From a virus: a DNA stretch of 64,000 nucleotides. A program made the translations under genes and the position numbers. Position 1 is the stretch's first letter. Every line of letters starts with the position of its first letter. Where the stretch lies: the IMG/VR virus record IMGVR_UViG_3300042350_003419, positions 17,975 through 81,974 of that record. The stretch is one strand, 5' to 3'. Below, piece by piece: positions 16,123 to 22,249 of this stretch. The notes below the pieces were generated by a model. That model made no database searches and had not been told where the DNA came from. It saw only the letters and a program-made list of their open reading frames with translations.

Positions 16123-16575
16123 ATGGACGCACAAGAACTTCGCAATCTTCAAGAAGCATATATGGAAGTTTATGAAGAAAAAGGTGATATTAAAGATAGG
16201 GATGAAAAAGCATCTAAACAAAAAGCAGATAATATAATGTCGGGGACAAAAGCAATAACAGCATATCAATCTAGTGCTGGATACATTTCAAAAGGTGAAG
16301 GAGAACAAAGGTTAAATACTGTAAAGAAAAAAATAAACAAAAAATTGGAAAAAAGGAAAGAAAAAGTGGGAAATAGAAATCTTACTTTTTCCAGAACAAA
16401 AGGAGATGACGCATTAAAAATGGGAAAATCTCCAAGAAATCAAAAAGAACAAACAGACCTCTACGACATCATCCTCTCACACCTTCTTGATGAAGGGTAT
16501 GCCGAAACACCAGAAGCAGCAGAAGCAATTATGGTGAATATGAGTGAAGAGTGGAGAGAGAGTATTATTGGATGA
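16123..16575 (+). CDS. Virion-type protein sharing a module with the 11687 gene
   Basis: 150 aa. N-terminal LQEAYMEVYEE and C-terminal LYDIILSHLLDEGYAETPEAAEAI... correspond to the two conserved modules flanking the disordered centre of the 476-aa protein at 11687; here only a short Lys-rich linker separates them. No catalytic motif. Exact late promoter upstream. Its stop overlaps the next ATG (ATGA). Confidence 0.65.
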   Translation: MDAQELRNLQEAYMEVYEEKGDIKDRDEKASKQKADNIMSGTKAITAYQSSAGYISKGEGEQRLNTVKKKINKKLEKRKEKVGNRNLTFSRTKGDDALKMGKSPRNQKEQTDLYDIILSHLLDEGYAETPEAAEAIMVNMSEEWRESIIG

Positions 16576-16985
16576 ATTTCAATTTTGGAAATAAAAAACC
16601 AGATATAAAGCAGTATGCAATTATAGGAATTGTATTATCTTCTATTATTGCAATACTTTCCCAGTGTACTGGAGTATCTGAAAATGGACTTTGGGATTTA
16701 TTTGATGAGATTCAAAGAAAATATTTCCCACAAACTATTCTTAATGAATTTATAATTAAAGATCCTGAAAAACTGAATCGCAGAATTGGCAGAGATGTTG
16801 ATAGAGAAATTCAAAATGTAACTTCAGAATATGATCGTATTATTGAAGAAGCAGATCAAAAATATAAACCAAAATATGTTGATGAAAAGAATGATGAAAG
16901 TGTCTGCTATACTGATGAATGTAAGGCACTTGCACCTCCAATGAGAATTTGTGCAGTTTGGGTAGAAGATTGTCCAAAAAACTGA
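16572..16985 (+). CDS. Membrane-anchored protein with Cys-rich tail (137 aa)
   Basis: ATG 16572 forms an ATGA overlap with the upstream stop and is preferred over an earlier in-frame start. One transmembrane helix (about 14-34) is followed by a charged, probably coiled segment (about 50-100) and a tail with four cysteines. The arrangement resembles inner-membrane spanin-like proteins, but no family motif supports a firm name. Confidence 0.55.
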   Translation: MNFNFGNKKPDIKQYAIIGIVLSSIIAILSQCTGVSENGLWDLFDEIQRKYFPQTILNEFIIKDPEKLNRRIGRDVDREIQNVTSEYDRIIEEADQKYKPKYVDEKNDESVCYTDECKALAPPMRICAVWVEDCPKN

Positions 16986-17022
16986 CTATATAAACATATC
17001 CTATTTTATTTTGGAGATTATT

Positions 17023-17211
17023 ATGTCCGTATCACAAGAACTACTGAGTGCTGTTGAAGCATGGAAAGTAGAAGACGAAAAGTTTGCTGCTGGCAATAGT
17101 GCAGCAGGAACTCGTGCTCGTAAGGCACTTCAGGAGATTGCCAAGCTGGTCAAGGCACGTAGAACCGAGATTACCGAAGAAAAGAACGCTCGTAAGGAAG
17201 CAAAGGGTTGA
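17023..17211 (+). CDS. Small basic histone H1/Hc1-like protein (62 aa)
   Basis: Starts at the ATG following a GGAG ribosome site. The core GNSAAGTRARKALQEIAKL and the Lys/Arg/Glu-rich C-terminus resemble the short N-terminal domain of chlamydial Hc1-type histone-like proteins, which occur in other bacteria and phages. A DNA-binding role is plausible from this resemblance only. Confidence 0.6.
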   Translation: MSVSQELLSAVEAWKVEDEKFAAGNSAAGTRARKALQEIAKLVKARRTEITEEKNARKEAKG

Positions 17212-17236
17212 CTTTAGTGCCCTGATGCCTTATAGT
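17208..17236 (+). promoter_or_regulatory. Sigma70-type promoter at head of tRNA region
   Basis: TTGACT (17208-17213), 17-nt spacer, TATAGT (17231-17236). The -10 lies in the loop of a short inverted repeat GATGCC / GGTATC (17224-17242). It could drive tRNA-Arg(TCT). Confidence 0.6.
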
Positions 17237-17324
17237 GGTATCACGGGTGAAGGAGGTCCAAACTTCTTATAAATCCCACACCTCCCATGCCTCTCAACGA
17301 TGCACAAACAGGGAGGTTCCTTAT

Positions 17325-17397
17325 GTCCCGTTAGCTCAGGAGACAGAGCAATTCTCTTCTAAAGAATCGGTCGTGGGTGCGAATCCTACACGGGACG
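17325..17397 (+). tRNA. tRNA-Arg(TCT)
   Basis: Acceptor GTCCCGT/ACGGGAC, anticodon arm ATTCT-CTTCTAA-AGAAT giving TCT. CCA is not encoded. Confidence 0.9.
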
Positions 17398-17422
17398 CTT
17401 TCGAATAATGCTATATTACTTG

Positions 17423-17430
17423 TATAAATA
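17423..17430 (+). promoter_or_regulatory. T4-type late promoter TATAAATA
   Basis: Exact motif 22 nt before the ATG of the 32-aa gene at 17452. Confidence 0.7.
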
Positions 17431-17451
17431 AACACACTTAGGTCGAAAACA

Positions 17452-17550
17452 ATGTCTTTCCAAATGAACAAACAGATTATTACCAGCGATTGCCGCTATT
17501 GGCATATCGAGGGTACTCCCCTGTTTGCGAATATGGAAAAACATATGTAA
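17452..17550 (+). CDS. Microprotein (32 aa) behind its own late promoter
   Basis: Short soluble peptide, too small for domain assignment. It is supported by an exact late promoter upstream and a strong terminator downstream, forming a complete single-gene unit within the tRNA region. Confidence 0.45.
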   Translation: MSFQMNKQIITSDCRYWHIEGTPLFANMEKHM

Positions 17551-17576
17551 GATGTAATCCATAAAAGCAAAAGAAA

Positions 17577-17610
17577 GGGGAGAGAAACCAAAAGTTTTCT
17601 CCCCTTTTTT
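17577..17610 (+). terminator. Intrinsic terminator
   Basis: 7-bp stem GGGGAGA / TCTCCCC with a T6 run. The ~120 nt after it (17611-17732) contain a GTGGT/ACCAC hairpin and a weak TCGACA-17-TTATAT promoter (17704-17732) before tRNA-Lys; no gene is seen there. Confidence 0.8.
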
Positions 17611-17732
17611 ATTGCCTGTGACAGTTTCCTAAGTGTCCACCAATCTCCCCCCAGAGACCAAACGGTGATATTCTTAAAGGGTGGTTGAGAGACCACCAGC
17701 ACATCGACAACCGAATATTTTCCACATTATAT

Positions 17733-17805
17733 GGGTCTGTAACTCAGTTGGTAGAGTAGCGGGCTTTTAACCTGTAAGTCGTCGGTTCGATCCCGACCAG
17801 ACCCA
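17733..17805 (+). tRNA. tRNA-Lys(TTT)
   Basis: Acceptor GGGTCTG/CAGACCC; anticodon loop CTTTTAA. Confidence 0.92.
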
Positions 17806-17809
17806 TCGT

Positions 17810-17891
17810 GGGAGGATTTCCGAGTGGCTAAAGGAATCTGACTGTAAATCAGACGGCTCTGCCTTCGCAGGTTCGAATCCTGCTCCTCCCA
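17810..17891 (+). tRNA. tRNA-Tyr(GTA)
   Basis: Class II tRNA with a long variable arm; acceptor GGGAGGA/TCCTCCC, anticodon loop CTGTAAA. Confidence 0.92.
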
Positions 17892-17895
17892 CCTT

Positions 17896-17969
17896 GACCC
17901 ATTAGTGTAGCGGTCTATCACGCCACCCTGTCACGGTGGAGATCACGGGTTCAAATCCCGTATGGGTCG
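17896..17969 (+). tRNA. tRNA-Asp(GTC)
   Basis: Acceptor GACCCAT/ATGGGTC; anticodon arm CCACC-CTGTCAC-GGTGG. Confidence 0.92.
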
Positions 17970-18017
17970 TTGCTACTCTGCCTATGGAGTGTTCCTCCTT
18001 GGCGGTTGTAGCATCAA

Positions 18018-18089
18018 GTTCCTATCGACTAGCGGTTAGGTCACTACCCTTTCAAGGTGGCAGCACGGGTTCGAATCCCGTTAGGAATA
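18018..18089 (+). tRNA. tRNA-Glu(TTC)
   Basis: Acceptor GTTCCTA/TAGGAAT with a G-T first pair; anticodon loop CTTTCAA; T arm ACGGG/CCCGT. Confidence 0.9.
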
Positions 18090-18093
18090 CTAT

Positions 18094-18166
18094 GGAAACA
18101 TAGCTTAGTTGGTAAAGCATTCGACTGATAATCGAAAGACCACTGGTTCGAGTCCAGTTGTTTCCA
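18094..18166 (+). tRNA. tRNA-Ile(GAT)
   Basis: Acceptor GGAAACA/TGTTTCC; anticodon loop CTGATAA. Confidence 0.92.
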
Positions 18167-18168
18167 TT

Positions 18169-18258
18169 GGAAGTGTGGCAGAGTGGCTTAATGCAGCGGT
18201 TTGCTAAACCGCCGATGTCTTTAAGAGGCATCCGTTGGTTCAAATCCAACCACTTCCG
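18169..18258 (+). tRNA. tRNA-Ser(GCT)
   Basis: Class II tRNA of 90 nt; acceptor GGAAGTG/CACTTCC, anticodon loop TTGCTAA. Confidence 0.92.
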
Positions 18259-18262
18259 CCTC

Positions 18263-18334
18263 AGCAGTATAGCTCAGTGGTAGAGTACGGGTTTCATACG
18301 CCTATGGTCGGTAGTTCAAATCTACCTACTGCTA
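18263..18334 (+). tRNA. tRNA-Met(CAT)
   Basis: Acceptor AGCAGTA/TACTGCT; loop TTCATAC gives CAT. The anticodon stem is weak (two G-T pairs and one mismatch). The A-T first pair argues against an initiator; elongator Met and Ile-decoding CAT cannot be separated here. Confidence 0.85.
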
Positions 18335-18335
18335 T

Positions 18336-18406
18336 GTGTCGTTAGTCTAATGGTAAGACAGGAGATTGTGGTTCTCTGTATGAGGGTTCGATTCCCTCAC
18401 GGCACC
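18336..18406 (+). tRNA. tRNA-His(GTG)
   Basis: Acceptor GTGTCGT/ACGGCAC, loop TTGTGGT, discriminator C as expected for His. Confidence 0.9.
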
Positions 18407-18410
18407 CCAT

Positions 18411-18482
18411 TCTGAGGTCGCCAAGTGGTAAGGCAGCGGGTTTTGGTCCCGCCATTCGTGGGTTCGAATCCTACCCTCAGAA
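18411..18482 (+). tRNA. tRNA-Gln(TTG)
   Basis: Acceptor TCTGAGG/CCTCAGA; loop TTTTGGT. Confidence 0.9.
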
Positions 18483-18485
18483 TTT

Positions 18486-18559
18486 GTCCTCTTAGCTCAG
18501 TGGAATAGAGCAATCGGCTACGAACCGATGTGTCGTAGGTTCAAATCCTACAGAGGACG
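18486..18559 (+). tRNA. tRNA-Arg(ACG)
   Basis: Acceptor GTCCTCT/AGAGGAC; anticodon arm ATCGG-CTACGAA-CCGAT. Confidence 0.92.
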
Positions 18560-18560
18560 C

Positions 18561-18589
18561 TTGACAAACTTCTTAAAGTTTGTTACTAT
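18561..18589 (+). promoter_or_regulatory. Sigma70-type promoter inside tRNA cluster
   Basis: TTGACA (18561-18566), 17-nt spacer, TACTAT (18584-18589). An 8-bp inverted repeat ACAAACTT / AAGTTTGT (18564-18583) fills the spacer. Confidence 0.65.
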
Positions 18590-18602
18590 ATAAATTGTTG
18601 GA

Positions 18603-18647
18603 GGTTAAGTCCCTGTTATGTCCTTATGAGATATATTACACTTAACC
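18603..18647 (+). ncRNA. Hairpin element A preceding tRNA-Ala
   Basis: 45-nt two-helix element: outer 8-bp helix GGTTAAGT/ACTTAACC, inner 6-bp helix TATGTC/GATATA and a 7-nt loop CTTATGA. It ends 6 nt before tRNA-Ala. A second copy with paired substitutions occurs at 18762-18806, which supports selection on RNA structure. The function is unknown. Confidence 0.55.
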
Positions 18648-18653
18648 CATCTT

Positions 18654-18726
18654 GGGGAATTAACTCAGTTGGTAGAGTATCGCCTTTGCAAGGCGGGTGT
18701 CAGGAGTTCGAGTCTCCTATTCTCCA
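18654..18726 (+). tRNA. tRNA-Ala(TGC)
   Basis: Acceptor GGGGAAT/ATTCTCC; anticodon loop TTTGCAA. Confidence 0.92.
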
Positions 18727-18761
18727 TTGGAGATTTATTCTCCATATATAAAAGTGATAGA

Positions 18762-18806
18762 GCGTAAGTCCCTGTTATATCCTTATGAGGTATATCACAC
18801 TTATGC
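18762..18806 (+). ncRNA. Hairpin element B preceding tRNA-Asn
   Basis: Second 45-nt copy: outer GCGTAAGT/ACTTATGC, inner TATATC/GGTATA, identical loop CTTATGA. Relative to element A, outer pair 2 changes G-C to C-G, outer pair 3 T-A to G-T, inner pair 4 G-T to A-T and inner pair 5 T-A to T-G; all remain paired. It ends 6 nt before tRNA-Asn. Confidence 0.55.
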
Positions 18807-18812
18807 CATCAT

Positions 18813-18884
18813 TCCGAGTAGCCCGCAAGGTGCGGGAGCAAACTGTTAATTTGTTATAGGTCAGTTCGATTCTGACACTCGGAG
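18813..18884 (+). tRNA. tRNA-Asn(GTT)
   Basis: Acceptor TCCGAGT/ACTCGGA; anticodon loop CTGTTAA. Confidence 0.92.
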
Positions 18885-18909
18885 TTTTACCCTTGAAATA
18901 TGCTATTAT

Positions 18910-18917
18910 TATAAATA
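18910..18917 (+). promoter_or_regulatory. T4-type late promoter TATAAATA
   Basis: Exact motif 21 nt before the HNH endonuclease ATG. Confidence 0.75.
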
Positions 18918-18938
18918 GTAATAAAATATTTGTAGGGT

Positions 18939-19499
18939 ATGTCTAATAAAAAAGCAGTTTCTGATTATAGAAGAAGAGCAAAAGAATATGCTTTAAAAGC
19001 ATTTAAAGAAAAATGTGGAATATGTGGATATAATAAATGTATCGGGGCATTAGAGTTTCATCACTTAAATCCTGATGAAAAAGATTTTGGTTTATCTTCA
19101 AAAGGAGTAACTCGTGCTTGGAGTAAAGTTTCTGATGAACTCAAAAAATGTGTTTGTCTTTGTGCTAACTGTCACAGAGAAGTTCATAATGATATTACCA
19201 GTATTCCAGATGATGTGGTAAGATTTGATGAGGAATATACTATTTGGAAAAGTGAGTTTACTAAAAAAATGATTCCTTGTCCAGTATGTAATTCTGAAAT
19301 GTCTATTAGGCAGAAATATTGCTCTGATAAATGTGCTAAAAAGGTTAGAGAAAAGGCAAACTATCCAAGTGATGAAGAACTTTTAGAAATGGTTAAAAGT
19401 TATGGTTATTCTCATACTGGTAGAGTTTTTGGTGTAAATGGAAATTCTATTAAAAAAAGATTACAGCGACGAGGACTATTGACAACTACGTCAAAATAA
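18939..19499 (+). CDS. HNH endonuclease (186 aa)
   Basis: The N-terminal HNH module has zinc-binding CGICG and the motif EFHHLNPDEKDF (first His pair), then CLCANCHREVHND completing the HNH/zinc knuckle. A second Cys cluster (CPVCN...YCSDKCAKK) lies at about 117-134. A C-terminal helix-turn-helix-like tail (about 145-182) probably contacts DNA. Free-standing HNH genes inside tRNA arrays are common mobile elements in T-even-like phages. It lies between tRNA-Asn and tRNA-like remnants and has its own late promoter. Confidence 0.85.
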   Translation: MSNKKAVSDYRRRAKEYALKAFKEKCGICGYNKCIGALEFHHLNPDEKDFGLSSKGVTRAWSKVSDELKKCVCLCANCHREVHNDITSIPDDVVRFDEEYTIWKSEFTKKMIPCPVCNSEMSIRQKYCSDKCAKKVREKANYPSDEELLEMVKSYGYSHTGRVFGVNGNSIKKRLQRRGLLTTTSK

Positions 19500-19500
19500 T

Positions 19501-19666
19501 GTAACATATATAAGTCGGTTCTGGGTGGAACTCCCAGAAGTTCCGTTAGGGACTGTCCTTTGTAGGTTCGATACCTACATCTTCCTTATGGGAGATAAGA
19601 ACGGCTACTGGAAACCTTACTAAATCCTAAGTTTTCTTAGGTCGGGGATTTGATCACCCCCGTGTT
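19501..19666 (+). pseudogene. tRNA-like remnants
   Basis: A clean T arm GTAGG-TTCGATA-CCTAC (19562-19578) and a CTGGG/CCCAG stem (19521-19537) are present. No 5' acceptor partner for the sequence after the T arm is found, and a second CGGGG/CCCCG arm near 19633-19662 also lacks a complete cloverleaf. I read this as decayed tRNA gene(s) next to the HNH gene. Leu, Phe, Trp and Cys are the isoacceptors missing from the array. Confidence 0.35.
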
Positions 19667-19737
19667 GCCCTATAAGCATTGTGGTGATGCAGCAGTTTTG
19701 TAAACTGCAGAGAACAGTTCAATTCTGTTATGGGGCT
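19667..19737 (+). tRNA. tRNA-Thr(TGT)
   Basis: Acceptor GCCCTAT/ATGGGGC; anticodon arm GCAGT-TTTGTAA-ACTGC. Confidence 0.9.
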
Positions 19738-19765
19738 TGACATAATACTCATTATGTCATATACT
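19737..19765 (+). promoter_or_regulatory. Sigma70-type promoter overlapping the tRNA-Thr end
   Basis: TTGACA (19737-19742), 17-nt spacer, TATACT (19760-19765); the first T is the tRNA-Thr discriminator. The spacer holds an inverted repeat CATAAT/ATTATG. It could drive tRNA-Gly; 19766-19815 otherwise shows only a GGGAG/CTCCC hairpin. Confidence 0.6.
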
Positions 19766-19815
19766 TCATATGTCCGTGTGAAGGCAAGTGCCGGGAGAGT
19801 CAAATCTCCCACATT

Positions 19816-19887
19816 GCGGATTTAATTCAGTGGTAGAATGGCTGCCTTCCAAGCAGTTCGTCAGGGGTTCGAATCCCCTAATCCGCT
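19816..19887 (+). tRNA. tRNA-Gly(TCC)
   Basis: Acceptor GCGGATT/AATCCGC; anticodon arm CTGC-CTTCCAA-GCAG. Confidence 0.92.
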
Positions 19888-19945
19888 TGCTCCATAATTC
19901 CTGGAGCTTCTAAATAAACACTGTAGTTGTAAATCTTAACACAAT

Positions 19946-20830
19946 ATGACTTTTCAAAATATTATTGCTGCCGGTGTAGTTGCTGCGTCTTCTATCGCTT
20001 CTCCTGCAATGGCACAAGTCACCAGCGTTAAGCAACTGGGTGATGTTCAACCCACCCAGTGGTCTTATCAAGCAATCACTAATCTGGTAGAGCGTTACGG
20101 TTGTGTTGCTGGTTATCCTGATGGCACTTTCCGTCCCGGTCAACCTGCTACTCGTGCTGAACTTGCTGCTCTGACGAATGCCTGCCTTGACCGCATTAGT
20201 GAGTATCAAACCGCTGCTGATGCTGCTCTTGCCGCTGCCCTGCGTGCTGAATTCTCTAAAGAGATTGCTGCAACCAATACTCGTGTGAGTGCTCTTGAGG
20301 TTGCTGCTGCTCAAAAGGCACAAGGAGTTGGTAACTATCTAGGTGTTGGTGTGCTTCTCGATCAGCAAGGTGTTGCTGGCAATGGTTACAGTGCTCAGCG
20401 TACTGTTTCTGGTGCCACGATTCAAGCACGATATGCCGTGAAGAACTTCACTAATCTGAATGCTGTTTCGGTCCGCCCCTATGCCAACCTTGTTGGTAGT
20501 CCTGCTGGTCAAATCGGTGCTGGTGGTGGTGCTCTGGTTTCCTATGATTGGAGTATTTCCCGTGCCAAGAGTGGTGTGAGTCGTGCCAATGTGTATGCTG
20601 GTGCTGGTTATCAGATTCCTTTCGTGAATGAAACTGCTGCTAACTATCAGTCTGCTGTCGGCAATCGTGGTCAATTTGTTCTTGCTCTTGGAGTCGAAGG
20701 TCGTATCAGCAATTCACTCGTTGGTTTTGCTGACCTGAAGTTCCCTACCACCAATTCTGCTAACAGTTACGGTGCTACCAATGGAACTTACTCACCAGTC
20801 TTCACTACTGGTCTTGGTTTCAAGTTCTGA
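19946..20830 (+). CDS. SLH-domain porin-like outer membrane protein
   Basis: 294 aa. A signal peptide (residues 1-24, ending AMAQ) is followed by one SLH domain (about 27-85, with GYPDGTFRPGQPATRAEL), a short Ala-rich coiled segment (about 88-120) and a C-terminal region of alternating beta strands ending in Phe. This is a shortened version of the cyanobacterial SLH-coil-barrel porin plan. Codon use is richer in G/C than in the neighbouring sugar genes, suggesting a host-derived gene. It probably inserts in or lines the host outer membrane. TCTAAATA at 19908 is a possible late promoter. Confidence 0.75.
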   Translation: MTFQNIIAAGVVAASSIASPAMAQVTSVKQLGDVQPTQWSYQAITNLVERYGCVAGYPDGTFRPGQPATRAELAALTNACLDRISEYQTAADAALAAALRAEFSKEIAATNTRVSALEVAAAQKAQGVGNYLGVGVLLDQQGVAGNGYSAQRTVSGATIQARYAVKNFTNLNAVSVRPYANLVGSPAGQIGAGGGALVSYDWSISRAKSGVSRANVYAGAGYQIPFVNETAANYQSAVGNRGQFVLALGVEGRISNSLVGFADLKFPTTNSANSYGATNGTYSPVFTTGLGFKF

Positions 20831-20853
20831 TATTTGAATACATAGTGTGAATT

Positions 20854-20879
20854 GGGGAGTTGACAACGACTCCCCTTTT
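20854..20879 (+). terminator. Terminator containing the next promoter's -35
   Basis: GGGGAGTTG / CGACTCCCC stem (20854-20862 with 20867-20875) with an ACAA loop and a T4 run. The -35 TTGACA (20860-20865) lies in its upper stem and loop. Confidence 0.7.
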
Positions 20880-20888
20880 CAGTATAAT
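20860..20888 (+). promoter_or_regulatory. Consensus sigma70-type promoter embedded in a terminator
   Basis: TTGACA (20860-20865), 17 nt, TATAAT (20883-20888), both hexamers perfect. The spacer is the 3' arm and T-run of the preceding terminator. Drives 20910 onwards. Confidence 0.8.
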
Positions 20889-20909
20889 AAGTATCGAGTC
20901 AGGAGGATT

Positions 20910-21068
20910 ATGTCTCTTATATCCCAAATGGACCGCCAAATGGTTATTGAAGCACTTGAATATTACGTTCAGAAACTCAAAGAAGATAACTGCACCGAGA
21001 ATTCTATTACTGCATTTCAAACACTTCTTAATTGGATAGAACTGGAGTATTATAAGAATGAAAATTAA
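20910..21068 (+). CDS. Small helical protein (52 aa)
   Basis: The start is fixed by the promoter (-10 at 20883) and AGGAGG at 20901-20906; an upstream frame extension would begin before the promoter. Mostly helical, with Trp/Tyr near the end. Function unknown. Overlaps the next gene by 11 nt. Confidence 0.6.
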   Translation: MSLISQMDRQMVIEALEYYVQKLKEDNCTENSITAFQTLLNWIELEYYKNEN

Positions 21069-21222
21069 TTTGTGGTTCTGCTCCGAAATGAATCATTGGA
21101 GGTGGACTCTCTGCGATAGTTCTCGTCCAATTCGTAAACAGGAATCTGGGCAAAGAGAAAATCTCCGTGATGCTATGAGCGATATTGCCAATACTGTAGA
21201 GTATATGCTAGGATCTCATTGA
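21058..21222 (+). CDS. Small protein (54 aa), overlapping gene
   Basis: Starts inside the preceding gene and ends 7 nt before tRNA-Val. It has a Trp-rich N-terminus (NHWRWTLCDSS) and a helical C-terminus. No recognised domain. Supported by the coupled start and its position downstream of a consensus promoter. Confidence 0.5.
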   Translation: MKINLWFCSEMNHWRWTLCDSSRPIRKQESGQRENLRDAMSDIANTVEYMLGSH

Positions 21223-21229
21223 TTTTATT

Positions 21230-21302
21230 GCCCGATGACCCAGCAAGTGAAGGGACCTGATTTACACTCAGACATCGACGGGAGCATTACCTGTATCGGG
21301 CA
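21230..21302 (+). tRNA. tRNA-Val(TAC) with atypical T loop
   Basis: Acceptor GCCCGAT/ATCGGGC is perfect; anticodon arm CCTGA-TTTACAC-TCAGA gives TAC. The T stem ACGGG/CCTGT is present, but its loop reads AGCATTA instead of TTCRANY, so standard tRNA searches may score it low. Confidence 0.75.
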
Positions 21303-21307
21303 CTTAT

Positions 21308-21315
21308 TATAAATA
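21308..21315 (+). promoter_or_regulatory. T4-type late promoter TATAAATA
   Basis: Exact motif 20 nt before the Dps-like gene. Confidence 0.75.
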
Positions 21316-21334
21316 CTTGAAAAGTATTGGTGTA

Positions 21335-21769
21335 ATGGAAAAACTTTATAAATTATTAAGTGATACTCAAGCATCACTTTTTTTGCTATTCCAAAAAACC
21401 TGGGTCTATCACTGGCATGTTGTAGGACCAGACTTTAAGCAAATTCATGATTTGTTTGGAGATCAATATGAAGCAATTCAAGAAGAAGTTGATCGTATAG
21501 CAGAACATATGAGATTTTTGGGTATTAAACCTATCAGCTCTTTATCTAGAGTTCTGGAAGTCTCTGGTGTTGGGGAAGCAAAAACTAATATTTCTGAAAT
21601 GGAAATGATTAAAGATTTACTTGATGGGCATAAAAAGATTATAGATATGTTAGGTGAAGTTGCTGAAGAAGCAGAAGCACAAAAGTCAAGAGGAACTGTT
21701 AATCTTGTTGATGATTTAAATGAAGCACACGGTAAGTTCGTTTGGATGCTTCGTTCATTTACTGAATAA
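21335..21769 (+). CDS. Dps/ferritin-like protein
   Basis: 144 aa, the usual Dps size. The ferroxidase-type pattern is visible at about 21-58: HWHVVGPDFKQIHDLF followed by Y-x6-E-x2-D and AEHMRFLG. Dps proteins bind DNA and/or oxidise and store iron, protecting DNA from peroxide. The ATG at 21335 is preferred to an upstream TTG, because the late promoter ends at 21315 and the message should start just after it. This is a late-expressed stress gene in a phage that also carries a peroxiredoxin. Confidence 0.8.
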   Translation: MEKLYKLLSDTQASLFLLFQKTWVYHWHVVGPDFKQIHDLFGDQYEAIQEEVDRIAEHMRFLGIKPISSLSRVLEVSGVGEAKTNISEMEMIKDLLDGHKKIIDMLGEVAEEAEAQKSRGTVNLVDDLNEAHGKFVWMLRSFTE

Positions 21770-21781
21770 TTAATTGTAAAG

Positions 21782-22042
21782 ATGGAAAATTTAAAAATTA
21801 GATGTAAATCTTGCGGAAGTGAGATAGAAGGAAAGTCTGGAAAAACAGTTGCGTGTGGATGCCCTAATATGGCAACTGTTCGTAATAATGAAAATATTGC
21901 GGCACTTGACTTATCAAAGGTTGTCATAATAAACTATATGAGTACCAAAGAGAAATCTAATGTTCTTACTAATGAAGACCTTGCCTTTCAAGAAGCAAGG
22001 CGTCGGCGTAAAGTAAGACGCTTAGATTTTGAAGTCCGATAA
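21782..22042 (+). CDS. Small zinc-ribbon protein (86 aa)
   Basis: CKSCGSE (residues 8-14) and ACGCPN (about 29) form a likely zinc ribbon; the C-terminus is strongly basic (RRRRKVRR). Small ribbon proteins of this kind are conserved in cyanophages; function unknown. It ends 10 nt before tRNA-Ser(TGA). Confidence 0.7.
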   Translation: MENLKIRCKSCGSEIEGKSGKTVACGCPNMATVRNNENIAALDLSKVVIINYMSTKEKSNVLTNEDLAFQEARRRRKVRRLDFEVR

Positions 22043-22052
22043 GGACTTATTT

Positions 22053-22135
22053 GGAGAGAGTCCGGTTGGTCGAGGACACCGCCTTGAAAGCGGCTGGGTT
22101 TAAAAGCTTCGCAGGTTCGATTCCTGTTCTCTCCG
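22053..22135 (+). tRNA. tRNA-Ser(TGA)
   Basis: Class II tRNA, acceptor GGAGAGA/TCTCTCC, anticodon loop CTTGAAA. Confidence 0.92.
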
Positions 22136-22193
22136 TTACAAATGCTACAAAATTTTAGATTTTTTTAATCTATATTTTTGTATCAACACATAG

Positions 22194-22221
22194 TTGACAT
22201 TTGCAAAATACTTACTAAGAT
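22194..22221 (+). promoter_or_regulatory. Sigma70-type promoter overlapped by a perfect palindrome
   Basis: TTGACA (22194-22199), 16-nt spacer, TAAGAT (22216-22221). A 10-bp perfect inverted repeat ATACTTACTA / TAGTAAGTAT (22208-22234) straddles the -10 and likely start site. Confidence 0.65.
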
Positions 22222-22249
22222 AACTAGTAAGTATCAAACTAAATTCCCA

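Noticed and set aside
18603-18647. Element A as a tRNA-Ile(TAT).
   Set aside because: Only 45 nt with no D or T arm; the anticodon-like loop alone is not enough.
19516-19590. tRNA-Phe(GAA) from the CTGGG/CCCAG stem-loop.
   Set aside because: The loop lacks U33, no D arm or 5' acceptor strand can be found, and the distance to the T arm is wrong.
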